From: DASWUZ01 sp036401395
Lineage (GTDB): Bacteria > Acidobacteriota > Terriglobia > Terriglobales > Acidobacteriaceae
Reading direction: 5' to 3'
DNA: 13,818 bases
NCBI GenBank assembly: GCA_036401395.1
Contig: DASWUZ010000115.1
Span: 1 to 13,818 of the forward strand
Part shown: one piece after another, positions 5,866-13,492 of the stretch
Position numbering within the stretch: the stretch's first letter is position 1
Layout of the letters: each line of letters starts with the position of its first letter
The notes under the pieces: model-generated
The model's input: the letters and a program-made list of their open reading frames with translations, nothing else
What the model was told of the DNA's origin: nothing
Database searches by the model: none
Translations under genes and position numbers: made by a program

Positions 5866-6795
5866 ATGCCTGGAACCGGATATTCGCGCGAAGACGTTCT
5901 CCGCATCCTGCGAATAGATTCCCGGCAATTACGGGCCTGGGAGCGGGCGCTTCTGGTATCACCCTCCGAGACTTACTCCTTTCAGGAACTCGGCCATCTA
6001 AGAAAGCTTCGTGACCTGCGGGCAATGCACCTCTCGCCCTCACGCATCCGTGCCTCGGTAGAGGCGATGCGCACCGTCTGCGGAGTTGCCGATCCACTGC
6101 TGGAGTCCAGCGCGGTCTGCAACGGGTCCCGCGTGGCGTTTCGTTACTCCGGCGGCATGATGGAGCCGATCGCTCGCCAGTTCGTCTTCGATTTCGGCAC
6201 CAACCGCCGTCCGGAGCAGGCCATTGCCGCTGCATCCGTACCCGCCAGTCGCGAGGCGGACATCAATGCGCTTTTCTTTGAAGCTGTTCAGCTCGAGGGT
6301 TCGGGAAAGCTTGTGCAGGCAGCGCAAATCTACCAGAACATCCTCGACACTGATAGCACCCACGCCCCGGCCTGCATTAACCTCGGGACCATCTACTACA
6401 ACCAGCGCAAGTTCAATCGCGCCGAGGAGTTATATCGCCGCGCGACCGAGGCTGACCCCGACTACGCGCTTGCTTACTTCGATCTGGGTAACGCGCTCGA
6501 TGAATTGCAACGATTGCAGGATGCCATCGACGCTTACAACGCCGCCATCCGCCTGGTACCCGGCTATGCCGACGCGCACTATAATCTCGCGCTGGCTTTT
6601 GAGCGCACCGCCGAGCCGCGCAAGGCGCTGCGCCATTGGACTGCATACTTGAAGCTGGATAACATCGGGCCGTGGGCGAACCACGCGCGCGGTCAGGCCC
6701 GGAAGATCCTTGATCTCGAGAAGCTTGCGATAGTTCATCGCTCCGGCCGCATCCCCGCGCCAAGCCGGCCTTCCCGGGCCCTGCAAGCTATCTGA
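5866..6795 (+). CDS. MerR-like helix-turn-helix protein with C-terminal TPR repeats
   Basis: The protein has 309 residues from ATG 5866. That start was chosen because GGGAG lies 6 bases upstream and it begins just before the HTH; a GTG at 5824 in the same frame lacks a ribosome binding site. Residues 5-72 (GYSREDVLRILRIDSRQLRAW then ERALLV... YSFQELGHLRKLRDL) match the MerR-type winged HTH, with its recognition helix and 'F...DL..L..L..L' second part. Residues about 133-268 hold four TPRs, with typical A..Y...L and A...LG..Y positions (PACINLGTIYYNQRKFNRAE, AYFDLGNALDELQRLQDAID, AHYNLALAFERTAEPRKAL). The middle (90-130) is unassigned. This architecture is seen in acidobacterial genomes. It is probably a cytoplasmic DNA-binding regulator that receives input through protein contacts on the TPRs; target and ligand are unknown. 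It is convergent with the SLBB gene, 29 bases away. Confidence 0.85.
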   Translation: MPGTGYSREDVLRILRIDSRQLRAWERALLVSPSETYSFQELGHLRKLRDLRAMHLSPSRIRASVEAMRTVCGVADPLLESSAVCNGSRVAFRYSGGMMEPIARQFVFDFGTNRRPEQAIAAASVPASREADINALFFEAVQLEGSGKLVQAAQIYQNILDTDSTHAPACINLGTIYYNQRKFNRAEELYRRATEADPDYALAYFDLGNALDELQRLQDAIDAYNAAIRLVPGYADAHYNLALAFERTAEPRKALRHWTAYLKLDNIGPWANHARGQARKILDLEKLAIVHRSGRIPAPSRPSRALQAI

Positions 6796-6824
6796 TCGCT
6801 GCGACCTTGCCCCTCATGAACCAG

Positions 6825-9449
6825 CTACTTGATGACGTTGATAGCGGCAGCCCCGAGCGCAAACTGAGAAAACAACTGCGACCAGTCCAGAAAGCCCCTG
6901 AGCGCTGAAGCACGATAAACCTTGGCCGGAACTACAAGCGTATCTCCCGGATAAAGCCGCGCGACCTCGAATGTGTTCCCCCACAAACTAAGCGAGGCCA
7001 TCCGGCTGAGTACCGACCCATCGGCGCGAATAATAAACGCCCGCCGGGGGTCGGAATCCCGCGTTGGCCCGCCGGCGAGCCGCAAATAATCTCCCACTCG
7101 ACGCGATGGCGAATAGAGAAACGAATTCTGGTTGTAGACCGAACCAACCACCGTAATGCTGGCCGGCTTAGGAGGAATAACGAAATGGTCGCCATCTTCA
7201 AGTGCAAGGTCGGGCAGACTATCTATCTCTGTGCTGCCTGGCTTTGACTCGAGCACAATCCTTCCCGACGCCTTCAGTTGACGAAGACGGGTCACCAGAT
7301 TCTGCTGCGGAGTAGTCGCGGCGAGCGCGGCCGCAGCGTCCTGGCTGGTTGCCGAGGTCGTAGCAAAAGTAAGCTGGGTCCGCTGCACCTGGTCCTCCAG
7401 TGCCTGGACGTATTCATCCAGACGCTGCTGCTGCACGGCGCGTGTAGAAACCCGCGTAAACTCCGAGCCATAAAGGTAGGAGTTAGGCGCCAGGCCACCC
7501 GCCCTCTGCACGAGCCCCCGCAGCGTCTCACCGGGCAAAACGCTGTAGATTCCAGACCGCGCGAACTCACCATCCAGCCGCACAAACTTGGTCTGCTGGC
7601 TCAATGGCACGCGAATGTCTGCCTGCGAGAAAATAGTCACCGTGTCGCCCGCCTCAAGCACGAGGTCCTGAGCCGGGTCATGTTCAATCACAAGCTTGCC
7701 CAGATCGAAGGGCAGCAGGGAACTGCGCAGCGTATTCGGATCGAGCCGTTCGATTACCGCATAAGACCAGTCGATTTCCGGCGCGGAGAGTACGACATCG
7801 TTGATCGATGTGGCCGATAGCGTGTTCTGCGTCGCCACCTGAGACTGTGCGTTGGCCAGACTGCTGCGGCCGGTCTCTACCTCACCTGAGAGAGCGCGGT
7901 CATTGGTGCGGCCGGCTTCCAACTGACCTTGCGAACCACGGTCGGTTGAACTATCCGTATCGATATGGGAGTTAACCTCAAACTCGGGTACGGGCAGGCC
8001 CAGCTTACCCCGCCGTATCCAGTAGTTCCGGGTGATAAGCGAGTCTTTGTCGGGAATGAGCTCACTCAGACGCATTCCGGGGTGCCATCCGAAGTGGCCC
8101 GGGTTCGCCAGGTTCCCCCGGAGGGTTACGGTCTTTTCAAACCGGGGAACCAAAGAGATGACCCGGACCAGGTCACCATCCTGGACAAGGGTATTGGTCG
8201 CATCAAGCGCGATCTCTAGCGCCTCCCGCGAGTGGTGCGAGCTGATGCGCTCGACGGAGATGCGAGAGTCGGCTGCAACACTGGATCTGCCGCCCGCCAA
8301 TTGGAGCGCCTCGGCAATGGACGTATCGCCTTTCAACTCATAAATAGCGGGGGTCCGAACACTCCCGGCGAGCGCTGCCTGCGGCCCTACCGGAGGAATA
8401 AAAATTACGTCTCCAGGCAGCAGGTGTACGTCCTTAGACTTGTCCCCATGCACCAGCAGATCGTAGAGGTCAAAGGTCGTGACCGTAGTACTCCCGCGTT
8501 TCACCTGTATCTCACGCATTGACCCCTCCGGCGACGGCCCGCCAGAGTAAAACAGCGCATTCACTAAAGTGCTTAGCGAGCTGATCGTATAAGTGCCGGG
8601 GCGCCGTGCCTGACCCACAACGAAGATCTGTATCGATCGGAGCTGGCCCATCTCCACGCTCAAATCGAAGTTGCGATAGATGCGATCAATTGACTTGCGC
8701 AAGTGGCTGTCAAGGTCTGCGAAGGCCAGCCCCGCAACATGCACCTCTCCTACCTGAGGCAGATACACTGACCCGGCTGTGCTCACCTTTGCGTTCGAGT
8801 TGAAGTTGACCTGGCCCCAGACGTGGATGCGCAGCTCATCGCCTGGCCCAATCACATAATCCGACGGCACCGGTACTTGATCCAATGGCGCAAATGTCGT
8901 CGGCACTCTTTGAAAAAGACTCCTTCCAAAGATGGGCAGAGTCTCTCCGAGAGACGCCGCAATGAGTCTCTGGAACTCGGTAGGCTGGGGCGCAGGTCGC
9001 TCAGAAAGCCTGCGCTGATTGCTTGCGCTGGTGGCGCGACGGGTGCCGTCCACGTTCATCCTCTGTGCATCGGTTCCCGGGGGCTGCTGACTTCCCGCCC
9101 CTGTTTGGTCCGGCTCCTGGTCCGGATTCGAATCTTGATTGGGGTTCTGGTCTCCAGCCCGGCTCTGCGCTTGCCCGTACTGGTGGTTCTGGTTTCCGGT
9201 GGATTGGCCGGAGGAGTCGTTCCCAGCCGTATCCTGGGAGCCCGGCGGCCAGGTATTGCCCGGCTGGCTACCGGAAGTTGATCCGGGGTACATGGACGGA
9301 TAATTCTGCGCTCCCGCGGGTAATACCTTGAAAAGGCAAATAAGCACAACGATCCACCTGGCCAAAGTCCCGAAGTGCAGGCGCAGCCCAGCGCACTCCC
9401 GCAGCCCTTCCTCTGCAAGGCCTATTTTCGCCTTTGACTTATCCTTCAC
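6825..9449 (-). CDS. Large multi-SLBB polysaccharide export-type outer-membrane protein
   Basis: The protein has 874 residues from GTG 9449; the frame stays open to ATG 9638 (937 residues). The signal peptide (ARWIVVLICLFKVLPAGAQ) is at 93-111 of the long form, so the long start would place over 90 residues before it. The GTG, which overlaps an upstream TGA as GTGA, is preferred but not certain. In long-form numbering, 111-220 is a Gln/Asn/Ser/Pro-rich low-complexity linker. A Poly_export (Wza-like) domain starts at YVIGPGDELRIHVWG (261-275). SLBB domains start near 335 (FVVGQARRPGTYTI), 420 (LAGSVRTPAIYEL), 503 (VTLRGNLANPGHF), 686 (VRLDGEFARSGIYSV) and 828 (ITVVGSVYNQNSFLY), with a further low-complexity insert at 560-610. 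Wza has far fewer residues and SLBB units. Capsule/exopolysaccharide export through the envelope is the likely role, but no glycosyltransferase or Wzc gene is in the window. It lies downstream of the MarC gene on the same strand. Confidence 0.9.
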   Translation of the reverse strand: MKDKSKAKIGLAEEGLRECAGLRLHFGTLARWIVVLICLFKVLPAGAQNYPSMYPGSTSGSQPGNTWPPGSQDTAGNDSSGQSTGNQNHQYGQAQSRAGDQNPNQDSNPDQEPDQTGAGSQQPPGTDAQRMNVDGTRRATSASNQRRLSERPAPQPTEFQRLIAASLGETLPIFGRSLFQRVPTTFAPLDQVPVPSDYVIGPGDELRIHVWGQVNFNSNAKVSTAGSVYLPQVGEVHVAGLAFADLDSHLRKSIDRIYRNFDLSVEMGQLRSIQIFVVGQARRPGTYTISSLSTLVNALFYSGGPSPEGSMREIQVKRGSTTVTTFDLYDLLVHGDKSKDVHLLPGDVIFIPPVGPQAALAGSVRTPAIYELKGDTSIAEALQLAGGRSSVAADSRISVERISSHHSREALEIALDATNTLVQDGDLVRVISLVPRFEKTVTLRGNLANPGHFGWHPGMRLSELIPDKDSLITRNYWIRRGKLGLPVPEFEVNSHIDTDSSTDRGSQGQLEAGRTNDRALSGEVETGRSSLANAQSQVATQNTLSATSINDVVLSAPEIDWSYAVIERLDPNTLRSSLLPFDLGKLVIEHDPAQDLVLEAGDTVTIFSQADIRVPLSQQTKFVRLDGEFARSGIYSVLPGETLRGLVQRAGGLAPNSYLYGSEFTRVSTRAVQQQRLDEYVQALEDQVQRTQLTFATTSATSQDAAAALAATTPQQNLVTRLRQLKASGRIVLESKPGSTEIDSLPDLALEDGDHFVIPPKPASITVVGSVYNQNSFLYSPSRRVGDYLRLAGGPTRDSDPRRAFIIRADGSVLSRMASLSLWGNTFEVARLYPGDTLVVPAKVYRASALRGFLDWSQLFSQFALGAAAINVIK

Positions 9450-9668
9450 CGCGCCGATAGCCACTCCTCGCCCCACACCTGCCTGTGAATGACTACTTCG
9501 CCGAAGGGCGAATGCAGCGCGTGCACCGTCCGCTGGGCGCGCTCCATACAGGCCAAAAAAAGGTGAATGAGATTGCGGTTCCCAGTGTAGAGCTTTCCGC
9601 GAACTAGCGCGTAGCCGAAGGGCAGTTTTGACCAACATTAGACATAAGCGGAATCGCCTACCCCCCGC

Positions 9669-10358
9669 TTACCCCGGCCTGGCGATCACCCCAAGATCGG
9701 TCAGCCCATTTACGAAGAACTGCATCGCAAGCGCCACCAGCAACAGGCCCATGATCCTCACCAGAATGCGAATGCCTGTCTCGCCCAGCAGCTTCCTGAC
9801 CCGGTCGGCCCCGCTCAGAACTCCGTATGAAACCGCCGCTGTAATGGCAATCGAACTGAGGATCGCCAGTATCTCCCAGAGACCGGGCGCTTTACCGACC
9901 AGCACCATTACGCTAGAAATCGCTCCCGGCCCTGCCAGCATCGGTATCCCAAGAGGAACAATGCCTGCATCTTCCTTGTCCGTCGCCTGCTGCGCCTCGC
10001 CGGGAGATTCCTGCGTCGGCGACCGCTTTGCCTCAAGCATGTCGATGCCGATCAGCAGCATGATAAGGCCGCCCGCAATCTCGAACGCAGGCAGCGTGAT
10101 CCCAAACATCTTGAAGATGTAACGGCCGGCAATCGCAAACGACGTCAGCACGATGAAGCAGGTCACCGATGCCTTCATCGCCATCCGCTGGCGGTTCCGA
10201 GGCTCTGCCCCAGCCGTGATGGCTAGAAAAGTCGGGATTGCCGCAAACGGATCCACAAGGAAAAACACCGAGCTGAGGGCCAGCACAAAATACGACACAT
10301 ACTGCGAATGCAGCATCGCCCGTGCCGGCTGCACCGCTCCTTGCATCACGTCCAGCAT
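9669..10358 (-). CDS. MarC-family integral membrane protein
   Basis: The protein has 229 residues from ATG 10358; a TTG directly before it is a weaker alternative. Six hydrophobic segments are visible at about 21-41, 63-83, 90-108, 124-144, 150-171 and 195-217. Family motifs are LVDPFAAIPTFLAIT (34-48), AFEIAGGLIMLLIGIDML (91-108), PLGIPMLAGPGAISS (125-139) and GIRILVRIMGLLLVALAM (195-212). The polar loop 109-123 (QESPGEAQQATDKED) separates the two halves. MarC/UPF0056 proteins sit in the inner membrane. The historic link to multiple antibiotic resistance was not upheld, and the substrate is unknown. Length is normal for the family. The SLBB gene follows on the same strand about 220 bases downstream (30 bases if its long start is used), so co-transcription is possible. 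Confidence 0.93.
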   Translation of the reverse strand: MLDVMQGAVQPARAMLHSQYVSYFVLALSSVFFLVDPFAAIPTFLAITAGAEPRNRQRMAMKASVTCFIVLTSFAIAGRYIFKMFGITLPAFEIAGGLIMLLIGIDMLEAKRSPTQESPGEAQQATDKEDAGIVPLGIPMLAGPGAISSVMVLVGKAPGLWEILAILSSIAITAAVSYGVLSGADRVRKLLGETGIRILVRIMGLLLVALAMQFFVNGLTDLGVIARPG

Positions 10359-10687
10359 CAACGTCTAACCTAATCTCAAAATTATTCCTGGCGTATCCAG
10401 CGAAGTCTCACCAACTCTAGCCACGCCGGAAAAGCAACTTCCTGGGCCGCCGCTCGAATGCCAGAACCAGAAAGGCGAGTATCGAAAGTCTTTCTTACAC
10501 ATACTAGGAGCTTATATCGTCCCGCAACTGTCCCTTCATGGTTCGCGTTCGCTCAGATCGGACTCTGCCTTTGTGTGGGCCTTCATCGCACTCAATAGGA
10601 ACGAGGACGTTGGACCTTTAGGCTTTGTCTGCACCGCCCTTCAAGCAAGGCGGATGTCCTTTCGGGCCACCGGCGCCCCGCGGGCAC
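10359..10687. other. 329-bp intergenic region between the marC-like and outer-membrane barrel genes
   Basis: No gene is seen. The left part would carry the promoter of the MarC gene (an AT-rich GGAATAATTTTG on the - strand is the only -10-like candidate). The right part is the 3' flank of the barrel gene. CCGCC (10634-10638) and GGCGG (10649-10653), with inner TT/AA pairs, form a hairpin about 35 bases past the barrel stop, but no T-tract follows it on the - strand, so a terminator call is weak. Confidence 0.4.
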
Positions 10688-12028
10688 TCAGAACGGCCGG
10701 ATCCGCACAAACACGCTGAATCCCACCGGATGCGAACCATAAATCGTCTTCAGCGCGTCACCCACGCCGTATCCCGTCACCTGTGCGCCGATCGCCGTAG
10801 CGAAATGCGGCGCTAAATCAAAGTCATGATCGAAGCCCGCCGTATAAGCCTGCACATGCCCTACAGGCTGCTCCGAAAATCCCGCCGGAAGCGGCCGCTC
10901 ACCATTGAGAAGCTCGTTCGAACGCCCCGCATTCTCCATCCGCGTCCACACATAATTTCTCGCCGCAAAACGAGCTGTCGATTCGAATAAGTAGCTGTTC
11001 TCCTTTGACCCATCTGCCAACGAACGCGTCCGTCCCCACAGCACGGTGCTCGCCAGGTTTCCATCGCTGAAGGGCCGGTTATACAGGATCGAGGCCGTCA
11101 TCCTCCCCTGGTCCTCGCCAGGAAACACCGCCTCCGGGCTGACAATATGCGCGTAAGAATACTGCCCGCTCCAGTTCAGCCCAGGCTGCACGGTTATTCG
11201 CGTTGACCAAGAGTCAACGGCGCCGAGGTCGAGGTTCCAGCGGAACTCGTCCGGCTCGCGCCCATGAAAGCCGCTCCCCTCCACTCGCACCATCCCATAC
11301 GTCAGCCCCGCCGTGACCACATTTCCCGCAATGTGGGTAGAGTCCTCCTGGTGGTGCCCCAGCGTCCCCACCGGGTCCTCAGAAGCCGAGGCCCGATGAG
11401 GATAGGCAGTAGGCCCAATCGCCGGATCGCCCTGCGGCGCGTAGTAAAACGACAGCAGCCCCTTCCGCCCCAGCGGCAAATCCCTCAGCGGCAAATCATA
11501 GATCGCGGCAATTTCCATGAAGAAGTCGTGCGGATGTTGGCCGTCCGCGATCGGCACCCCAAACGCCGTCTCTCCCTGCTGAAACAGCAAGGGGTATCTT
11601 CGGCCGGTGACCGTCGCCGGCTCCAGGCTGAACATGGCGCGCACCGTGAGCTGCCCCGGCCCCAGTTCTCGCTGGGCCATCGGCATAAACCAGTTCGTCG
11701 AGAACAATTTATCGCCGCCGCGCCCGCTTGTCTGCTGCGTGTCCACAACAAAGGCGTTCGCGTGAAACATCAGCATCCAGTGCCCACGCATGCTCATCAG
11801 CATCGGCGTCGGCGTTGAAGCCGGCTCGGCGCTCGTTCCTGAAGACGCGTGATGCTCAATCTCCTGAACAAGTGTCTGCGGATTCATGTTGTCCATCGGG
11901 CCCGTCTTGTCCGTATCCATCTGCTTCATCTGCTCCGCCGTCATCTCCGGCATACTTTGCTGCGCGTGCGCGAGGTCTGAGAGCGTTACCGGCAACGCCA
12001 AAAGCATGGCGATCTTCATGATTCTCAT
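10688..12028 (-). CDS. Outer-membrane beta-barrel protein with Met/His-rich N-terminus, putative metal-resistance associated
   Basis: The protein has 446 residues. The signal peptide MRIMKIAMLLALPVTLSDLA ends near AHA-Q (about residue 22). The mature N-terminus is Met-rich (MPEMTAEQMKQMDTDKTGPM then DNMN) and followed by HH and MLMSMRGHWMLMFHANAF, a composition typical of periplasmic copper/silver-handling proteins. The body shows alternating strands and ends FSVFVRIRPF with a terminal Phe, the usual outer-membrane barrel signature. Recurrent phrases known to me from an uncharacterised family often found in heavy-metal efflux loci are GGDKLFSTNWFMPMAQ, RYPLLFQQGET, DGQHPHDFFMEIA, GPTAYPHRAS and HHQEDSTHIAGN. 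GGAG lies 9 bases upstream of ATG 12028. A small Cys/His-rich secreted protein gene lies 138 bases upstream on the same strand. A role in copper or other metal tolerance is inference; no efflux pump gene is in view. Confidence 0.8.
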   Translation of the reverse strand: MRIMKIAMLLALPVTLSDLAHAQQSMPEMTAEQMKQMDTDKTGPMDNMNPQTLVQEIEHHASSGTSAEPASTPTPMLMSMRGHWMLMFHANAFVVDTQQTSGRGGDKLFSTNWFMPMAQRELGPGQLTVRAMFSLEPATVTGRRYPLLFQQGETAFGVPIADGQHPHDFFMEIAAIYDLPLRDLPLGRKGLLSFYYAPQGDPAIGPTAYPHRASASEDPVGTLGHHQEDSTHIAGNVVTAGLTYGMVRVEGSGFHGREPDEFRWNLDLGAVDSWSTRITVQPGLNWSGQYSYAHIVSPEAVFPGEDQGRMTASILYNRPFSDGNLASTVLWGRTRSLADGSKENSYLFESTARFAARNYVWTRMENAGRSNELLNGERPLPAGFSEQPVGHVQAYTAGFDHDFDLAPHFATAIGAQVTGYGVGDALKTIYGSHPVGFSVFVRIRPF

Positions 12029-12166
12029 TCCACGAGTCTCCGTGATTTTTCCCTATTGCATTGCGAGAAAAGCGCCGGCCCGGGTCGCGGCGCCGACGCG
12101 GCGCGCAGACTCACGCCACGTCACGCCTAAAATTGACGGAACCGGGCACGAAGTGAGGAGAGGGAA

Positions 12167-12613
12167 CTAGACCCGGAAACTAAGCAGCACGGGACCGATC
12201 GAAGCGAGCCGGGGAGGCCCGCTGTTACTACTGTAAGTCGAAATCGCGACTCTATCTGGGGCAGCAGAAACAGGGCCGGCAACCACCGCAATGGCGGTCG
12301 CGCGTGACCATCCCCTGGCCGGAAACGAAGCCGCGTCACCATGCAGCGGCACTCCGCACAACCGCCCGCCGTTCCGAGGCAAGAGGTCAATTCGAAATTG
12401 GCCTGGATGGCGCGCCTCGACATGCTGCCCACCATGTCCGCAGTGTCCAGGAGCAGCCATAACGGTCGCACTCGTCTGAACGGCGACAGCCATCCCGCCG
12501 CAGCACCCAGGGGAGGACTGCGGCTCACACGCGCTATCGCATACAGCGGCCCACGAGCAAGTCGCCAAACAGAGCAACGTGAGCAGCCCGCCGAATAGTT
12601 TTCTAAACGTCAT
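12167..12613 (-). CDS. Small secreted Cys/His-rich protein, putative metal-binding
   Basis: The protein has 148 residues. The signal peptide MTFRKLFGGLLTLLCLATCS is followed by WAA, with likely cleavage near residue 23. Cys occur at 15 and 19 (in the leader) and at 25, 29, 37, 38 and 58 in the mature part, with the local motifs CDSACEP, GCCGGM and HCGHGGQHV. One more Cys lies in RLCGVPLHG. This clustering suggests metal binding or disulphides; similar small proteins (DUF2946-like in layout) accompany copper-related genes in other bacteria, but I cannot assign a family. The C-terminal half is Ala/Ser/Arg-rich with no motif. ATG 12613 has TTGAG about 6-9 bases upstream, a weak site. It lies 138 bases before the barrel gene and 53 bases after yqeY, all on the - strand, so one transcript is plausible. 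Confidence 0.65.
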   Translation of the reverse strand: MTFRKLFGGLLTLLCLATCSWAAVCDSACEPQSSPGCCGGMAVAVQTSATVMAAPGHCGHGGQHVEARHPGQFRIDLLPRNGGRLCGVPLHGDAASFPARGWSRATAIAVVAGPVSAAPDRVAISTYSSNSGPPRLASIGPVLLSFRV

Positions 12614-12666
12614 GCTTGCTCAAGAATATCAGCAGCAATATCCGCACATGGAGCCAACTCGCGGCC

Positions 12667-13146
12667 CTATCGCACGATAGGCTGCGACAGAGAACCCTTC
12701 ACAACTTCACTCACCGTCCGCCCATCGGCGCGAATGCCCCCAGCCTGGATCTTCGCCTGCACCGCCTTCATGGCGACTCCGATGTCTTTAGGGCCCAGGG
12801 TGGTGCCAGCAGCGGTCAACTCGGCCAGCGCCTCGGCAACCACGGCGCGAATCTCCTCTTCCGAAGCCGCCTTCGGCATGAAGGTCTCGATCACCCGAAT
12901 CTCCTCCGCCTCCTTTGCCGCCAGCGCCGGCCGGTTCCCCTTCGTGAAAGCCTCAATCGACTCCCGCCGCTGCTTGATCATCGTCGTCAGCACCTGCACC
13001 GCCTCGGGGTCTTCGAGCGGCGCGCGCTTCTCGATCTCTCGATTCTTGAACGCGGACTTGATCATCCGCAACGTCGAAAGACGCTCCGGTTCCCGCGCCT
13101 TCATGGCAGAGATCATTTCCTTAGTAATAGTATCGACAAGGCTCAC
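12667..13146 (-). CDS. yqeY: GatB/YqeY domain-containing protein
   Basis: The protein has 159 residues from GTG 13146. This start was chosen over ATG 13161 because GGGGAG lies 5 bases before it and it gives MSLVDTITKEMISAMKAREP, the standard YqeY opening. Hallmarks are RLSTLRMIKSAFKNREIEKR, the central LTTMIKQRRESIEAFTKGNR, EEIRVIETFMPKAASEEEI, and the C-terminal LGPKDIGVAMKAVQAKI with GRTVSEVVKGSL. The C-terminal fold matches the tRNA-binding tail of GatB, the amidotransferase that makes Gln-tRNA or Asn-tRNA. The stand-alone protein is thought to act in tRNA-related chemistry, but its function is unsettled. It is cytoplasmic, close to the family length, and intact. A 7-bp perfect hairpin lies in its leader at 13177-13194. 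Confidence 0.95.
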   Translation of the reverse strand: MSLVDTITKEMISAMKAREPERLSTLRMIKSAFKNREIEKRAPLEDPEAVQVLTTMIKQRRESIEAFTKGNRPALAAKEAEEIRVIETFMPKAASEEEIRAVVAEALAELTAAGTTLGPKDIGVAMKAVQAKIQAGGIRADGRTVSEVVKGSLSQPIVR

Positions 13147-13176
13147 AGTGGCTCCCCGCATCCCCTAAAGTCTACG

Positions 13177-13194
13177 CGCGGGAACACTCCCGCG
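13177..13194 (-). promoter_or_regulatory. perfect stem-loop in the yqeY leader
   Basis: The arms are CGCGGGA (13177-13183) and TCCCGCG (13188-13194) around a 4-base loop. It begins 31 bases upstream of the chosen GTG. It may protect the 5' end, affect translation, or be an operator for a dimeric repressor; nothing distinguishes these. Confidence 0.4.
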
Positions 13195-13449
13195 TTGTAT
13201 GCATTCTAGGCCCTTCGTTTTCAGGAGCGAGAATCCGCAATCTCTCATCCAAAATAAGCCTAAGCGGAAAACGGCTCGGCACCCGTACTTTGCCGCCTAG
13301 CCGGAGACGATGATCTCCCCGGATGGCAGTACGGCGAGGTGAAACAAGGTGTAAAGGATAGGGACCTCGACGGAGTCCTTGTTACCGATCAAGGAAAATA
13401 CCGCGCATACTCTCTTGAACCAGAAGCCAAAACCCTGACATCTGGGCGC

Positions 13450-13455
13450 TACAAT
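13450..13455 (+). promoter_or_regulatory. candidate -10 box (TACAAT) for the aminotransferase gene
   Basis: TACAAT lies 37 bases before ATG 13493, predicting a leader of about 30 bases that carries AAGGAA (13475-13480). No good -35 is found 17 bases upstream. Confidence 0.35.
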
Positions 13456-13492
13456 ATTCCTAGACTCCGACTCAAAGGAAAACGTCAAAGAA

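Larger units (their letters stand above)
13147..13492. other. 346-bp divergent intergenic region between yqeY and the aminotransferase gene
   Basis: No convincing gene is seen. Frames that run through this region on either strand do so only by continuing as shadows of the aminotransferase. It contains a leader hairpin for yqeY (13177-13194), a GGAGA/TCTCC stem-loop at about 13303-13318, and a TACAAT box at 13450-13455 for the aminotransferase. TAGAAT on the - strand (about 13210-13215) is a possible -10 for yqeY, without a matching -35. Confidence 0.5.

Noticed and set aside
5436..5906. 156-codon - strand frame in the gene-free stretch
   Set aside because: It runs through the degenerate repeat and into the start of the MerR/TPR gene, has no ribosome binding site, no motif, and low-complexity Gly/Pro/Arg content.
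10634..10653. Hairpin as intrinsic terminator for the barrel gene
   Set aside because: The stem has a bulge and no T-run follows on the - strand, so it was only noted in the intergenic description.
11264..11818. 184-codon + strand frame antisense to the outer-membrane barrel gene
   Set aside because: The Arg/Pro/His-rich translation is a mirror of the GC-rich real gene; no ribosome binding site or motif.
12616..13209. 197-codon + strand frame opposite yqeY
   Set aside because: yqeY on the - strand is certain, and the opposite frame is Arg/Leu/His-rich noise.
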